Counted from the stretch's first letter, positions 9,535 to 19,866 are shown. The stretch: 64,000 nucleotides of DNA from Chryseobacterium joostei (GCF_003815775.1 NZ_CP033926.1:1302001-1366000); one strand, 5' to 3'. Numbers and translations: made by a program. Notes: a model not told the origin generated them from the letters alone.

Positions 9535-12500
9535 ATGACAGAAGAGTACCAAAATTGGTTCGAAAAACTCGCAAAAGATAGAGAAGAAAGTGCTATCATG
9601 CTTGAAAAGCCGTCCATGCGCGGAATTAAAAATAGTGTCGTGGAAAAATACAGTGACCAAGCCCACTTTATTTATGAACTCTTGCAAAACGCAAATGACG
9701 CAAAAGCAACAACATCCTCTTTTCAATTAACCGATGAGGGCCTATACTTTAAACACAACGGCACAATACATTTTAGCGTATCCAATCCAGACACAGAAGA
9801 CATCGACAAGGAAAAAAATACACTTGGACACATTAATTCAATCACATCAATCGCCAATAGCAATAAAACAGAGTCATCCATAGGCAAATTTGGCGTAGGT
9901 TTTAAAGCTGTTTTTCAATACACGGAAACACCACATATATATGATCCAACCTTTCAATTTAAAATTGACAGGTTCATTATACCTGTAAAGTTACAGAAGG
10001 ATTTAGATGAAAGACAGCAAAACGAAACTGTTTTTTATTTTCCATTCAACAAAACTGAAATGCCCCCGGAAAGAGCACATACGGATATTTTGGAAAAATT
10101 GAAAAAATTGGTGTTCCCTACGCTGTTTCTATCAACCTTACAAGAGATAAAATGGAAGGCAGCAAACCAAACAGGTGAATATACTAAGAGTAAGAGTAAA
10201 ACAAAAAAACATAATCATATCTCTTATGAAAAAGTTGAATTATATCAACAAGTTGGATTGAGTCAAACCACAGAAAAATTATATTTATTTTCAAGTTCAA
10301 CAGAAGAAAATCTTAACTACACTATTGGCTTTTTTCTAAATAAAAAAGACCGACTGACTGCAAAACAATATCCTGCATTCTGCTTTTTTCCGACAAAGGA
10401 AACAACAAATTTAAATTTTATCCTTCACGCCCCATTCTTGTTGACAGATAGCAGAGAAGGAATACATCGTTCAAAAGATCACAACAGTACGATGGTGGAG
10501 CTACTTTCTCAACTTGCAGCTGACAGCCTATCAATGTTGAAAGAACTGAATCTGATTGACGATGAAATTCTTGAAATAATTCCTTACAAGAATATAGAGT
10601 ACGGTCATGAAAATTTCTTTGAGATCTTCTACAGCACAATTAAGCAAGTTTTCAAAAGCGAGGAAATATTACCTGCAAAAGGTGATTTTTTTGTTGACAA
10701 ACAAAACGCTTACTGGGCTGATTCTCCTGATTTGGCAAATTTATTCTCTAACGAACAACTTGCAGAATTGGTGAAAAACGAAGACGCAAAATGGGTATTC
10801 TCAACTATAGGTAGGACAAAAGACAAAGAGGTTACAGATTATATTGATGGTGGTTCAGAAAGGTCCTGGGACAGAAAAGAGCCAAACTTGATCAAATCTA
10901 GTTTGGATTTTGAAAATAAAATTGCAGACCTAATCAATATTGATTTTATAAAAAACCAATCAAATGTTTGGCTTCATAAATTCTACGAATATTTAGCTGA
11001 AAGGAAATCATATCAGGATAAGTTCAAAACAAAACCAATTTTCAGGGATGCACAAGGTAATGCTGTTCCAGCATTTGAACAGAATGGTAAAGAATTACAT
11101 GAAATTCTGTTTTTGCCTTTAGATGATCTGAATACAGCTTACAAGACCGTAGATGCTGAGTTACTAACGAATGAAAATACAAAGGAATTTTTTGAAAACT
11201 TCGGTATAAAAAAGCCAAGCCTAAAGGATGAAATTTACAATCATATATTGCCACTTTATGATAATGATGGAGAGATTGATACCGATGTCCACTTCCAAAA
11301 GTTCCTAAATTACTGGAAAAAAGAAGGTAGACCAGAAGATTTTATTGAATTAATAAAAGATAAAGAATTTATTTCGTTCAAGACAAAAGAAAACGACACT
11401 ACTTTTCGTGGAATCGCAAATGAAATCTATTTTCCAAGTACAGAATTACATCAATATTTCGAAAGAAAACCTGACACAAAGTTTGTTGACTTAGAAGATT
11501 ACCATACTTTTATCCAGGACGAAGCCGAACAACAAATTTTAAAAGAATTCTTGTTAAAATTGGGAGTTAGTATATTACCGAGGATACATGGTAAAGAAAT
11601 AATAGATCATAAATTAAAAGAAAAATTAAATCTTAAAAAGTCGACCTATGGATATGACGATAGAAATAGGACCATCGACAAAGAAATTGATGGCTGCAAA
11701 GAACTTTTAACTAAAATTGATAGTAATGCTTCTTTAATCTTATGGAATTATTTAAAAGAATTACCTAATGCTTCCTATTCGAAAGGCAATCACAGATACT
11801 TCAATTATTCGCAACTATACCAATCTTTCGAATCAACGGTACTTACTTTATTAAAATCTGAAAAATGGCTTTTATCTACTAAAGATATATTTGTAGCACC
11901 TCATGAAATTACCATTTATGAATTATCAGAAGTTTATGCTTTTGACGCAGATTTAGAACATATCCTTGCATTTAAGCCTACTGTTGTGTTTACGGAAACG
12001 GAAAGAATTGCACAGAAATTTGAAAATGAACAGGAAGCGGAGGAAGCTAGAAAAGCCTTGGATGAAAAAAGGGAAAAGGAAAAGAGAAAAACAGAGAGAA
12101 ATTCGTCAGGGAAAAATTCAGAGTTTCATATAGACGATTTATCTGATGCCATTGATAGTCTGGAGAATCTTGCAGAATCTGTAACACCACCAAAACCTGA
12201 AAAAGAACGATCAAATTCATTAGCTGACTTTGACCAAGATGAACAACTTGCCGAAGGAATTGAAGATTTAAAAAGGCAGCTTGAAATCAAAAAAAACAGA
12301 ATCGATCTGGCTCAAAACATTAATAAGAGTGTCAAATATTCCTATGCTTGGTTTAAGGCTTATCTACAATTGCTTACAACATATACAGAAAAACAAGACA
12401 TAAATAGACAGAAAGCAATTTTGTTCCAGGAAATAAAACCTTACAAAACCGATAGTAAGTACTTTCTATTGCGCGGTGCTAGCAGTTATATTTCGTCCGA

Positions 12501-14205
12501 CATTGAAAATGCAGACGATTTCAAAGTCTCCCTTGTATTTGACGACCAAAAGAAAGAGAACATTATCGTCGAAGGGGTTTCTAAAAAGGGCCAGGATTTG
12601 TTGATCTATTGTCGCGAAAAAATGTCTGGAAGTATCGTTTCTCGATTATCAAAAGTGTTTAAAATCGAGATCAATTTTACCCCTGCCATTGATTTGCTCG
12701 ACAGGCTTTACAAAGCATTCACTAACGCAAACTACATTGATGAATGGGAAAATATTCAAGAGTCACTACCTCCACTGAACTATATCTATGGGCCGCCGGG
12801 AACTGGTAAAACAACCACATTGTGCAATAAAATAAATAGCATCTTGAGTGAGAACCCAAATGCCAAGTTTTTAGTGCTCACGCCAACCAATAAAGCAGCA
12901 GATGTAATTTGTAAAAAATTACTAGAGATTAATTCCAATATTTATTCAGCGCGTTTAAGCCGTCCAACAGATCCTGAATTAGAAGAAAGTGACATCTATA
13001 TAGATTCATTGGATCATAAATCCATAAATAATATAAATGTTATTGCTACTACCATTCATCGTTTGCCATATTTCGAAATTAACGCTGAAAAAGATGGAGA
13101 AAACTTTGGATACAAACTTTTTAAGCACAAAAACTTTGACCACGTTATTTTCGATGAAGCATCAATGACTGGATTACATTACATCGCATTTGCATTGATG
13201 AGTTTATTCAAGACAAAAAGGAACACAAATTTTATTATTGCAGGCGATCCAAAACAAATTCCTCCGGTTATTGAAATTAATGATAAAGAGTTGGAAAATT
13301 TTGACTTTCAAGACGAAAATATTTACAAGATGGTGCGTCTTGAAAGTTTCGATCCTAAAGAACAAGCTATCAGAGAAATTGACACAATTCAAAATCTTGA
13401 CACACAATACCGCAGCATTCCGAAAATTGGACAGCTCTTTAGCGAACTTTCTTACTCAAGTCTTCTAAAACATCATAGAGATACGGCCAACAGAGAACCT
13501 AAACCATTACCGGAGAAGTTTAAAAATTTGATTACATCAAACGTAACATTTATTGATGTTCCGCTCGATGAAGATAATTCGATTTATAAAGTACATAAAC
13601 TTTTTTACAGTTCATATCATATTTATTGTACCATAATGGTATCGGAAATCATCAAGGAATTTGATTCTGCAAACAAAGATGGGCAATGGACAGTAGGTTT
13701 GATAGCTCCATACAAAGCACAAGCAATAATACTTAACAAATTAATAACTTCTTATGGGATCTCAAAAAATATAAAGGTATTGTCAGACACTGTTCACGGT
13801 TTTCAGGGGGACGAATGTGATATGATCTTTTTCATTTGCAATCCTAACAACTATTTTTACTCAGGACATCAAAAAGCCTTATTATCCAAAGAATACATTT
13901 ACAATGTTGCCATAAGCAGAGCAAAAGACTATCTGCTAATTTTGCATCCATATACAACAATTCAAAATAATATCTACATTAATAGGATTGGTCAGCCTTA
14001 TAAAAACAATTTTGGTAATACAAAAATTTTGAAGGCCAAAGAAATTGAACAGTTCCTATTCAAAGACGGCATGTATATCGAAAATAACACTTACATTTCA
14101 GGTCACGACAATGTTAATGTTTTTGGGCTTTCTGAAATGAAGTATTTCATCAAAGCTAATGATACAGCAATCGATATTCAAATAAAGGATCCGCAGAATG
14201 GTTGA
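9535..14205 (+). CDS. Sacsin/Hsp90-type ATPase fused to SF1 helicase, 1556 aa
   Basis: The N-terminus carries a GHKL ATPase domain. Box N is YELLQNANDAKA near residues 47-58, and the G-box is SIGKFGVGFKAVFQ near 117-130, the sacsin-like form. A long middle region ends in a charged, Lys/Glu-rich coiled-coil stretch near 830-930. The C-terminal third is a DNA2/UPF1-like SF1 helicase: YGPPGTGKTTTL near 1085-1095, IFDEAS near 1205, AGDPKQIPPV, a QYRS motif, HGFQGDE, and NVAISRAKDYLL. It stands alone between two defence-type operons and ends in a strong hairpin terminator at 14268-14295. Family knowledge: HATPase-helicase fusions occur in defence islands, but I cannot name a tested system. Substrate and trigger are unknown. 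Confidence 0.85.
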   Translation: MTEEYQNWFEKLAKDREESAIMLEKPSMRGIKNSVVEKYSDQAHFIYELLQNANDAKATTSSFQLTDEGLYFKHNGTIHFSVSNPDTEDIDKEKNTLGHINSITSIANSNKTESSIGKFGVGFKAVFQYTETPHIYDPTFQFKIDRFIIPVKLQKDLDERQQNETVFYFPFNKTEMPPERAHTDILEKLKKLVFPTLFLSTLQEIKWKAANQTGEYTKSKSKTKKHNHISYEKVELYQQVGLSQTTEKLYLFSSSTEENLNYTIGFFLNKKDRLTAKQYPAFCFFPTKETTNLNFILHAPFLLTDSREGIHRSKDHNSTMVELLSQLAADSLSMLKELNLIDDEILEIIPYKNIEYGHENFFEIFYSTIKQVFKSEEILPAKGDFFVDKQNAYWADSPDLANLFSNEQLAELVKNEDAKWVFSTIGRTKDKEVTDYIDGGSERSWDRKEPNLIKSSLDFENKIADLINIDFIKNQSNVWLHKFYEYLAERKSYQDKFKTKPIFRDAQGNAVPAFEQNGKELHEILFLPLDDLNTAYKTVDAELLTNENTKEFFENFGIKKPSLKDEIYNHILPLYDNDGEIDTDVHFQKFLNYWKKEGRPEDFIELIKDKEFISFKTKENDTTFRGIANEIYFPSTELHQYFERKPDTKFVDLEDYHTFIQDEAEQQILKEFLLKLGVSILPRIHGKEIIDHKLKEKLNLKKSTYGYDDRNRTIDKEIDGCKELLTKIDSNASLILWNYLKELPNASYSKGNHRYFNYSQLYQSFESTVLTLLKSEKWLLSTKDIFVAPHEITIYELSEVYAFDADLEHILAFKPTVVFTETERIAQKFENEQEAEEARKALDEKREKEKRKTERNSSGKNSEFHIDDLSDAIDSLENLAESVTPPKPEKERSNSLADFDQDEQLAEGIEDLKRQLEIKKNRIDLAQNINKSVKYSYAWFKAYLQLLTTYTEKQDINRQKAILFQEIKPYKTDSKYFLLRGASSYISSDIENADDFKVSLVFDDQKKENIIVEGVSKKGQDLLIYCREKMSGSIVSRLSKVFKIEINFTPAIDLLDRLYKAFTNANYIDEWENIQESLPPLNYIYGPPGTGKTTTLCNKINSILSENPNAKFLVLTPTNKAADVICKKLLEINSNIYSARLSRPTDPELEESDIYIDSLDHKSINNINVIATTIHRLPYFEINAEKDGENFGYKLFKHKNFDHVIFDEASMTGLHYIAFALMSLFKTKRNTNFIIAGDPKQIPPVIEINDKELENFDFQDENIYKMVRLESFDPKEQAIREIDTIQNLDTQYRSIPKIGQLFSELSYSSLLKHHRDTANREPKPLPEKFKNLITSNVTFIDVPLDEDNSIYKVHKLFYSSYHIYCTIMVSEIIKEFDSANKDGQWTVGLIAPYKAQAIILNKLITSYGISKNIKVLSDTVHGFQGDECDMIFFICNPNNYFYSGHQKALLSKEYIYNVAISRAKDYLLILHPYTTIQNNIYINRIGQPYKNNFGNTKILKAKEIEQFLFKDGMYIENNTYISGHDNVNVFGLSEMKYFIKANDTAIDIQIKDPQNG

Positions 14206-14505
14206 TAAACCCTAAAATATTTCTGTCGAAATATCCATGCATGATGTATTTTTTCAGTTTAAATAGTGCCTATGAAATTCATTCATAGGCTTTTTGTTAA
14301 ATTTCTCTTCCAGCTGCATAGTCAGAGAGATAATTGATGATTAAAAATTGAATTCTAAGCATTATTTAACCGTAGTTCTTAGCAAGTTTTATAAAGTAAG
14401 AATGAAGTTAACTGTTTTCGTTGAACCAGATAAAACAAGCTAGGACAATTTTAACTTAACCTAATATTGGATTTGCCTTAAAACTGTATATTATAAACTT
14501 TGATT
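14206..14505. other. Convergent intergenic region, 300 bp
   Basis: It separates the HATPase-helicase gene from the 3' end of the AlkB operon. It contains the terminator at 14268-14295; beyond that I see nothing. Confidence 0.6.
14268..14295 (+). terminator. Rho-independent terminator after HATPase-helicase gene
   Basis: GCCTATGAA pairs perfectly with TTCATAGGC across a five-base loop and is followed by TTTTTG, about 60 bases after the stop codon. Confidence 0.8.
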
Positions 14506-15135
14506 TTAACTGAAGATGACCTTTCGAAAGGTAAGTGAGATTCTGGTAGTCCGCGAAATTGTTTTCCCCCTATATACATCGGACTTTCTCCCCGAAATAC
14601 CATGGCTCCATTTATATCTAGCTTCATCTGACATTACAATCAAACTTCTTGGTTCCAATAAGATAGACTTTACTTCTTTAGTTTCGATATTAATAAAATC
14701 CATTACACAGGTTGATCCTAGGCTTAGCGAGAAAATGGTCTCACCAAAGCATGGCTGACAGTCAACATGGTTTGCGATGCCCTGTCCCGGTAAATACTCA
14801 TTAACAATAAGCTGATCAGCATCTTCATGAATGATATTTCTATGTCTTATTTTTCTAAGAATGGGGTAAACCCAGACAGGCAAATTTCCAAGAAACATCG
14901 AATAATTCAATGAGCGAGCCCTATAATCATATTTATAACCATAATGCTGAACTCTTCTTTTCAGATCGTCCAACCATGGTTCACTATTTATTGCACCTAT
15001 TAGGTTGATTTCCTCAGAACGAGTTATAAAGCTCGGAATATATTGAAGTCCCTTAATCTCACTAAAATCTACCTCTTCATTCACTGAAGGAATATTATCC
15101 AGGTCATCCGGCACAGGGTTAAATAAATCGTACAT
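14506..15135 (-). CDS. AlkB-type 2-oxoglutarate/Fe(II) dioxygenase, 209 aa
   Basis: It carries the full AlkB active site: His123 and Asp125 in NHVDCQPCFG, His178 in KWSHGI, and the paired arginines Arg198 and Arg204 in RISLTFR, which bind 2-oxoglutarate and the substrate side. LIVNEYLPGQGIANH is the typical strand before the HxD. Length and layout resemble the ALKBH8/bacterial AlkB branch. Known for the family: oxidative demethylation or hydroxylation of nucleic-acid bases. It is the last gene of a four-gene operon; only two bases separate it from the methyltransferase stop. In that company, oxidising a methyl or carboxymethyl group placed by its neighbour, or acting on modified tRNA/DNA, is more likely than general alkylation repair, but this is inference. 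Confidence 0.88.
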   Translation of the reverse strand: MYDLFNPVPDDLDNIPSVNEEVDFSEIKGLQYIPSFITRSEEINLIGAINSEPWLDDLKRRVQHYGYKYDYRARSLNYSMFLGNLPVWVYPILRKIRHRNIIHEDADQLIVNEYLPGQGIANHVDCQPCFGETIFSLSLGSTCVMDFINIETKEVKSILLEPRSLIVMSDEARYKWSHGISGRKSDVYRGKTISRTTRISLTFRKVIFS

Positions 15136-15137
15136 TA

Positions 15138-16598
15138 TTACACTATTTCTAAAATTTCAAAATTAACATTTTCTAGAGTTGGACTGTTGTAACTATTTCG
15201 TTTTGTATTATAGAAGATACGGCATTTCGCACTGAAGACCACGTTAAATTCACCAAGGTAAGTTTTAAATGAATTATACTTTTCATTTTTCACAACCTCT
15301 GTCGTATTCTGATACAGAATATACAAAGGAGTTTCCTCTTTAGCCTTTCTCACGTTCATTACATCACGGGCAAGTTCTTCTTCATCAAGGCTATCGCTCG
15401 CAAAAAGATAACAAGTGTTTACAAAAATGCTATTGGCATCATCTAAATCGTCATAATTTAGATGACCTAACCGCTCCATATAAAATGTAGAATTTTCATT
15501 TACATAAACATCATTGTTCATCATATATTCAGCTTCTTCTCGCATCGAATTATAAAAATCGACCCCGAAATAATCAAAACTAACAACACCTGCATGCTTT
15601 GTATTTAAATGATCGACTAAAGCTATGCCAGAAGTAGCAGGCCCGCATCCAATGTCTATAAATTTAATCCTACCATTAACATTATGGTAACGATGAATCA
15701 GGTCAAAACGCTCCAATAAATACAAAGTGGAAAAATAGTGTTTACGCATATTAAAATACGAATACAACTTTACGATATCATTCGCGCTCAGATGTTCGTA
15801 TGTTTTATCAAAATGAGCCTGTCCAAAATTTATTATTTTCTTTCGAATTGTTTGAGCATCATATCCGAGGAGTATTTCATACCATATTGTTCGATGGTGG
15901 TCTTTAACGTAATTCAGAAACTTGGCCTCGAACAAAGCCGCGGTGAAAACAGATGGCTCATAGATTTTCTCTCTCTCTTCTATAATAACAACTTCCGTTG
16001 TGAATTGATGCTTATTTATTTGATAGCAATCAAGTACTTTGTGCCGTTCAATCAGGTCATTATTATCAAATAGCTCTTGGAATTGCTGCAAAAAATCCTG
16101 TTGTCCATGCTCTTCAAGAAGTTCGGAAGTTTCCTCATAGTAAGTATGTAGATCACGCAGCACATCATTTTCATAGTCTTCTTCTCCATCGGTTATAGCT
16201 AAGGATAGCTTTTCCAGGTAGTTCTCAAAAAGGCCAATATGAGATCTAGCATTCGTATAATGTTTATGGTGAAGCCATGCGATAAGCCTGTTTTTAAAAA
16301 TATTCGTCGACAGCTCACCCGCACAGTTTTCCACATGTCCCTGCTTATTCGCTTTTTTAAAAAATAGTCCGAGTTCTTTATATAGAAATTGCATTTCGCC
16401 TGTTTCTCTCTGGTCTTTTACCAGATCAAGAGAACTCAATCTCAAGAGAACCGTTGAACATTGTTCAATACTTAGTGCATCAACTTCAAGATTAATAAAC
16501 ATAAGCTTGAGCTGACTTTGATTCTCTGCGACATAGTTTATTATCTCTTCCGGAATTAACTGGATTATCCGTGCACTAAAATCACTTAATTCCATCAT
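15138..16598 (-). CDS. Class I SAM-dependent methyltransferase-like protein, 486 aa
   Basis: The C-terminal ~190 residues form a Rossmann methyltransferase. Motif I is FIDIGCGPATSGIAL at 313-327, the acidic loop is FGVDFYNSM near 345-352, and a motif-IV-like strand ANSIFVNTCYLF lies near 387-398, without a clear NPPY-type catalytic motif. The first ~300 residues are helical and unknown. There is no DNA amino-methylase signature, so the target may be RNA, protein or a small molecule. The gene overlaps the 3' end of the 681-aa gene by 17 bases and ends two bases before the AlkB gene. In eukaryotic ALKBH8 an AlkB domain and a methyltransferase domain share one chain and work on tRNA wobble uridines; the pairing here is reminiscent of that. 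Confidence 0.75.
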   Translation of the reverse strand: MMELSDFSARIIQLIPEEIINYVAENQSQLKLMFINLEVDALSIEQCSTVLLRLSSLDLVKDQRETGEMQFLYKELGLFFKKANKQGHVENCAGELSTNIFKNRLIAWLHHKHYTNARSHIGLFENYLEKLSLAITDGEEDYENDVLRDLHTYYEETSELLEEHGQQDFLQQFQELFDNNDLIERHKVLDCYQINKHQFTTEVVIIEEREKIYEPSVFTAALFEAKFLNYVKDHHRTIWYEILLGYDAQTIRKKIINFGQAHFDKTYEHLSANDIVKLYSYFNMRKHYFSTLYLLERFDLIHRYHNVNGRIKFIDIGCGPATSGIALVDHLNTKHAGVVSFDYFGVDFYNSMREEAEYMMNNDVYVNENSTFYMERLGHLNYDDLDDANSIFVNTCYLFASDSLDEEELARDVMNVRKAKEETPLYILYQNTTEVVKNEKYNSFKTYLGEFNVVFSAKCRIFYNTKRNSYNSPTLENVNFEILEIV

Positions 16599-18627
16599 CT
16601 GACGTATTTTTCGAAAGTTGAAGCCTCATTTGAATCTCTTTCACATCAATGGAGCTTCTGTTTTCTTTAAGATAGTTGTATAAGTCATTTCTGGAAAAAC
16701 ATGCTCTATCGTAAATCGATCCGGCATGATGTATATCCATAATATAAATCGGCTTGATATTTAATCTAGCGTTATAACAGAATACACCAAAATCAGAAAT
16801 CAGCGGTATTTCTTCCGGAAGCTTTAACACATCCTCCAATATGACAGAGAAAAGATCATTAAATGCCAGATTTAGATATCGCTTACCATATATCATGGTT
16901 TCAAATACCCGATAATTTGGAATTTCACGCTTTAATACGGGCTTCTCGTCAACTAAATCGTCAGGAATGCGAATAAATGACTTACCATTCTCTGATTCCT
17001 TGCCAAAAGCAAAGTTGTAGACATATTCAAAAATCTGATAATCAAACTTTGTTGTCAACTGAAATTTGATCGCAGGTTTGTTTGTACTAACGAGATCAGC
17101 GATTACATTTGGCAGATTGATTCGTTCATCTGTATTATTCAAATTTTTGTATCCATAAAAATAACCTAAAACGGCAAATGCATATTCCCCAAAGCTGGTT
17201 GAATATACAGATTCGAGATCTCTTCTTGAAATTTCTATATTATTTAAGTTTGCATAATTTCTAAGAAAGGCAAACAGATAAAGTTGTAACTGAGATTTTG
17301 ACTTAGCTTCGTCAATTAGTGTTAAAGCCTTTTTACGCTCTAAATTTTGTGATAAAAATCCTATAAATTTTTTACGAATGGTTGCTGCATCATCGTTGAC
17401 TTTTTCCATCAGTTTTCCAAATTCTAAGGTATCATCATCCGTAAAATTCGAATCGATATTTACTCTGGTAAAGATCCATTTTAAAAGCTCTTTTTCAGGA
17501 GGACATGAGTCATTAAACAGAAAGCTGTAGAACTCTGATATAGTACTTTTAGCAATTATTTCGTTCCCAAAACTTTCATCTAGAACCTGCATGGCATAAA
17601 AGAAATGATTTGGCAAAGTCTTATAGGACTTCGTTTTAGAAGAAATTAATATATCATAGTTGCGAAGAAAAGCTAGAAGACCGAGCACCCTATCAAATTT
17701 GTCCATCTTTCCTGCGTAATTTGCAACATCCGCAGTATTATCAATGTGAACATCATATTGTTGTTTGTCAACTTCTTTACCCACCGTTATAAGATGTTCG
17801 GGAATAAAACCTCCGTTGAACAAAATTGCGTCCTTAATTATGCTGTCCTTAATAAAAGAATGCTGAACAGTTATGCTCTTTATTTTACTAACCGCTATTG
17901 GAGTTTCAAGAAGCGCAAAATTATCACAAAGCACAATACTATCTCTTGAAATTCCCCTCAGGTCTATTTCTAATAAAATATGATCCTCTGTAGAGGAATG
18001 AGAATACGTATTTACCAATACCAGATAATCCTTGTTTACTGTTTGAAGGTCGGGAAATGCCCGGCGATCGACGTATTTTGATGGACTGACAAGTCCCGAA
18101 GAAAAATAATGAAATATATTTCCTGAGTGAATTTCAATATAGACCGATTTATCGATATCGAATTTTTGAATATCTAAAGCTACTTGTATTTCACTCGATG
18201 CCTTCTCAAATTCTTTAAGAATATCGTCCGAATCTTTTGTTCTATTCTCTGAAACCGACTTTTTTTCAGTAGCTGCTTCATTGTTTCCCTCCAAATTTTC
18301 TGAAGAAAAATTCCATGATACAATTTCACCACTTTGATAAACCTTCTGTTGGGAACCAGCATTTTCCTCTACTGAAAAAATTTCGTCTCCCTGAGTCACA
18401 AAATTTGTATCACTTCTGTTCACTGTATCATCCTGATCTTGCACATCAAGTACGACAGATTCCTTTTCATCTGAAGTTTCTGTACCTATTTCTTGACTGT
18501 CTTCAGGTTTGGCATTTTGATCATTCGGATCTTTATATGCTATGGATTCATCAAAAAGATTTTTATTCTCATTTGAGTTACTCTGATCCTTTTTTATTTC
18601 CGATTTTCTTTTTCTATTTTTAGCCAT
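16582..18627 (-). CDS. Unknown 681-aa protein of the AlkB-methyltransferase operon
   Basis: I do not recognise this protein. The first ~145 residues are low-complexity and highly charged (many Lys, Asp, Glu, Ser), beginning MAKNRKRKSEIKKDQ, and are likely disordered. The rest is globular: a beta-rich stretch near 145-270 with DLRGISRDSIVLCDN, then mainly helical segments to the end. I see no P-loop, nuclease or protease motif, no membrane segment and no signal peptide. It starts 21 bases after the helicase stop and overlaps the methyltransferase start, so it is an integral member of the operon. Its size and basic/disordered tail would suit a nucleic-acid-binding scaffold, but that is a guess. 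Confidence 0.75.
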   Translation of the reverse strand: MAKNRKRKSEIKKDQSNSNENKNLFDESIAYKDPNDQNAKPEDSQEIGTETSDEKESVVLDVQDQDDTVNRSDTNFVTQGDEIFSVEENAGSQQKVYQSGEIVSWNFSSENLEGNNEAATEKKSVSENRTKDSDDILKEFEKASSEIQVALDIQKFDIDKSVYIEIHSGNIFHYFSSGLVSPSKYVDRRAFPDLQTVNKDYLVLVNTYSHSSTEDHILLEIDLRGISRDSIVLCDNFALLETPIAVSKIKSITVQHSFIKDSIIKDAILFNGGFIPEHLITVGKEVDKQQYDVHIDNTADVANYAGKMDKFDRVLGLLAFLRNYDILISSKTKSYKTLPNHFFYAMQVLDESFGNEIIAKSTISEFYSFLFNDSCPPEKELLKWIFTRVNIDSNFTDDDTLEFGKLMEKVNDDAATIRKKFIGFLSQNLERKKALTLIDEAKSKSQLQLYLFAFLRNYANLNNIEISRRDLESVYSTSFGEYAFAVLGYFYGYKNLNNTDERINLPNVIADLVSTNKPAIKFQLTTKFDYQIFEYVYNFAFGKESENGKSFIRIPDDLVDEKPVLKREIPNYRVFETMIYGKRYLNLAFNDLFSVILEDVLKLPEEIPLISDFGVFCYNARLNIKPIYIMDIHHAGSIYDRACFSRNDLYNYLKENRSSIDVKEIQMRLQLSKNTSDDGIK

Positions 18628-18648
18628 TACTAATCATCCTTTTTCGAA

Positions 18649-19866
18649 TTATAACAATCCTTTAAATTTATCTGTTTTTTCCGCCTCATCATAGAAATTC
18701 ATCGAAGCTGGTTTGAAACTATATAATATATAAATATCACTTCTAGCCCTTGTCACTGCCACATAATAATGACCTCTTGTCGCCCATGTTCTACCATCAC
18801 TATTCCGCGCTGTCAGCGCCCTATTTGACAGCTGAAAAAACGGCATGATCACAATATCAAATTCTAACCCTTTGCACGACTCAAAAGTAGTAATAAATGG
18901 GGTCCTAAATTTCTTTTTTAAAACAGCTTCATCAATTCTATCCATATCGTGCCAGTAGTAAGAAAACGCTTTTTCATCCTTAGCGTTCTCTGCACAGGAA
19001 TAGCCTTCACCGATCAGATAGTCTTTAATTGTTTCGACCTCATTCCCAAAATGACACAGTATACCAATATTACTAGTCGGAAAATTTTCAATGATCCTTT
19101 TAATTTCCGCTAATTGTTGAGCTTCACTAAGTCCTGGTCTAATTTCAGGCTCATTTCCTTCTCGAAGTCCTTCGGACCTCATGGCCTGAACTCTGAGATC
19201 TTCTGGTACAAATTTTTTGGCGAGTTCAAATATTTGACGTGTATTTCGATGATTTCCATCAAGATATTGCCGTCTGCTATCTATGTGCATCCGAATACCA
19301 CTTAAGATAATGTCCTCTGCTTGGTCTTCTGGATAGTAACCTTTGAAATTTTGTGCCCTATCTGCTCCGACACTTACATTTGTTGTCAGCTCACCGACAT
19401 TGTTGTATACAATACGTGGTAAATCCTGGCCCTCGTCAAAAAACAGTTCATCCAACTTTATATTATTTCTCCTACGACTTCCAATATAACCCCGAAAATT
19501 TCTGGCACATTCCTCGCTGGTAGCCTCTGGCCTAAATAATCCTATATTATCCTGATGCCACTGGAAAAATGTGGACAATTTATTCTCAACTATCTCATTG
19601 ATTCTTTCCTCATCCAGTTCGCCAAATAATTCTTCTGCTCTGGCTCTTAACATGCCACGTATTGTTAGGATCAAAGTCTTATGATATGTAAAGAGCATCA
19701 AATCTCTATCATCCCTGACCGACCTTAAAAATCTAAAGATAGTGACCACCGTTTTGCCACTTCCCGGTCCGCCTGTTACGAGCATTGCACCCCTAGGATG
19801 ATACGCCAACTGTTGGTCTGCATAAAGCGAATTGATCGCTGGTAGGGAAAATCTGAATTCCGGCAT
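18649..19866 (-). CDS. UvrD/Rep-like SF1 helicase or ATPase, 405 aa
   Basis: It is a compact SF1A ATPase: Walker A VTGGPGSGKTVV at 30-41, FFDEGQDLP near 150 as motif II, an R-rich motif GNHRNTRQIF (motif IV region), TFESCKGLEFDIVIM as motif V and YVAVTRARSDIYILY as motif VI. At 405 residues it is far shorter than UvrD (about 720) and lacks the large 1B/2B insertions, as in the short helicases encoded in accessory operons. It is the first gene of the four-gene operon and probably the most upstream product. It may load or move the modification enzymes along nucleic acid; this is inferred from position only. Confidence 0.82.
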   Translation of the reverse strand: MPEFRFSLPAINSLYADQQLAYHPRGAMLVTGGPGSGKTVVTIFRFLRSVRDDRDLMLFTYHKTLILTIRGMLRARAEELFGELDEERINEIVENKLSTFFQWHQDNIGLFRPEATSEECARNFRGYIGSRRRNNIKLDELFFDEGQDLPRIVYNNVGELTTNVSVGADRAQNFKGYYPEDQAEDIILSGIRMHIDSRRQYLDGNHRNTRQIFELAKKFVPEDLRVQAMRSEGLREGNEPEIRPGLSEAQQLAEIKRIIENFPTSNIGILCHFGNEVETIKDYLIGEGYSCAENAKDEKAFSYYWHDMDRIDEAVLKKKFRTPFITTFESCKGLEFDIVIMPFFQLSNRALTARNSDGRTWATRGHYYVAVTRARSDIYILYSFKPASMNFYDEAEKTDKFKGLL

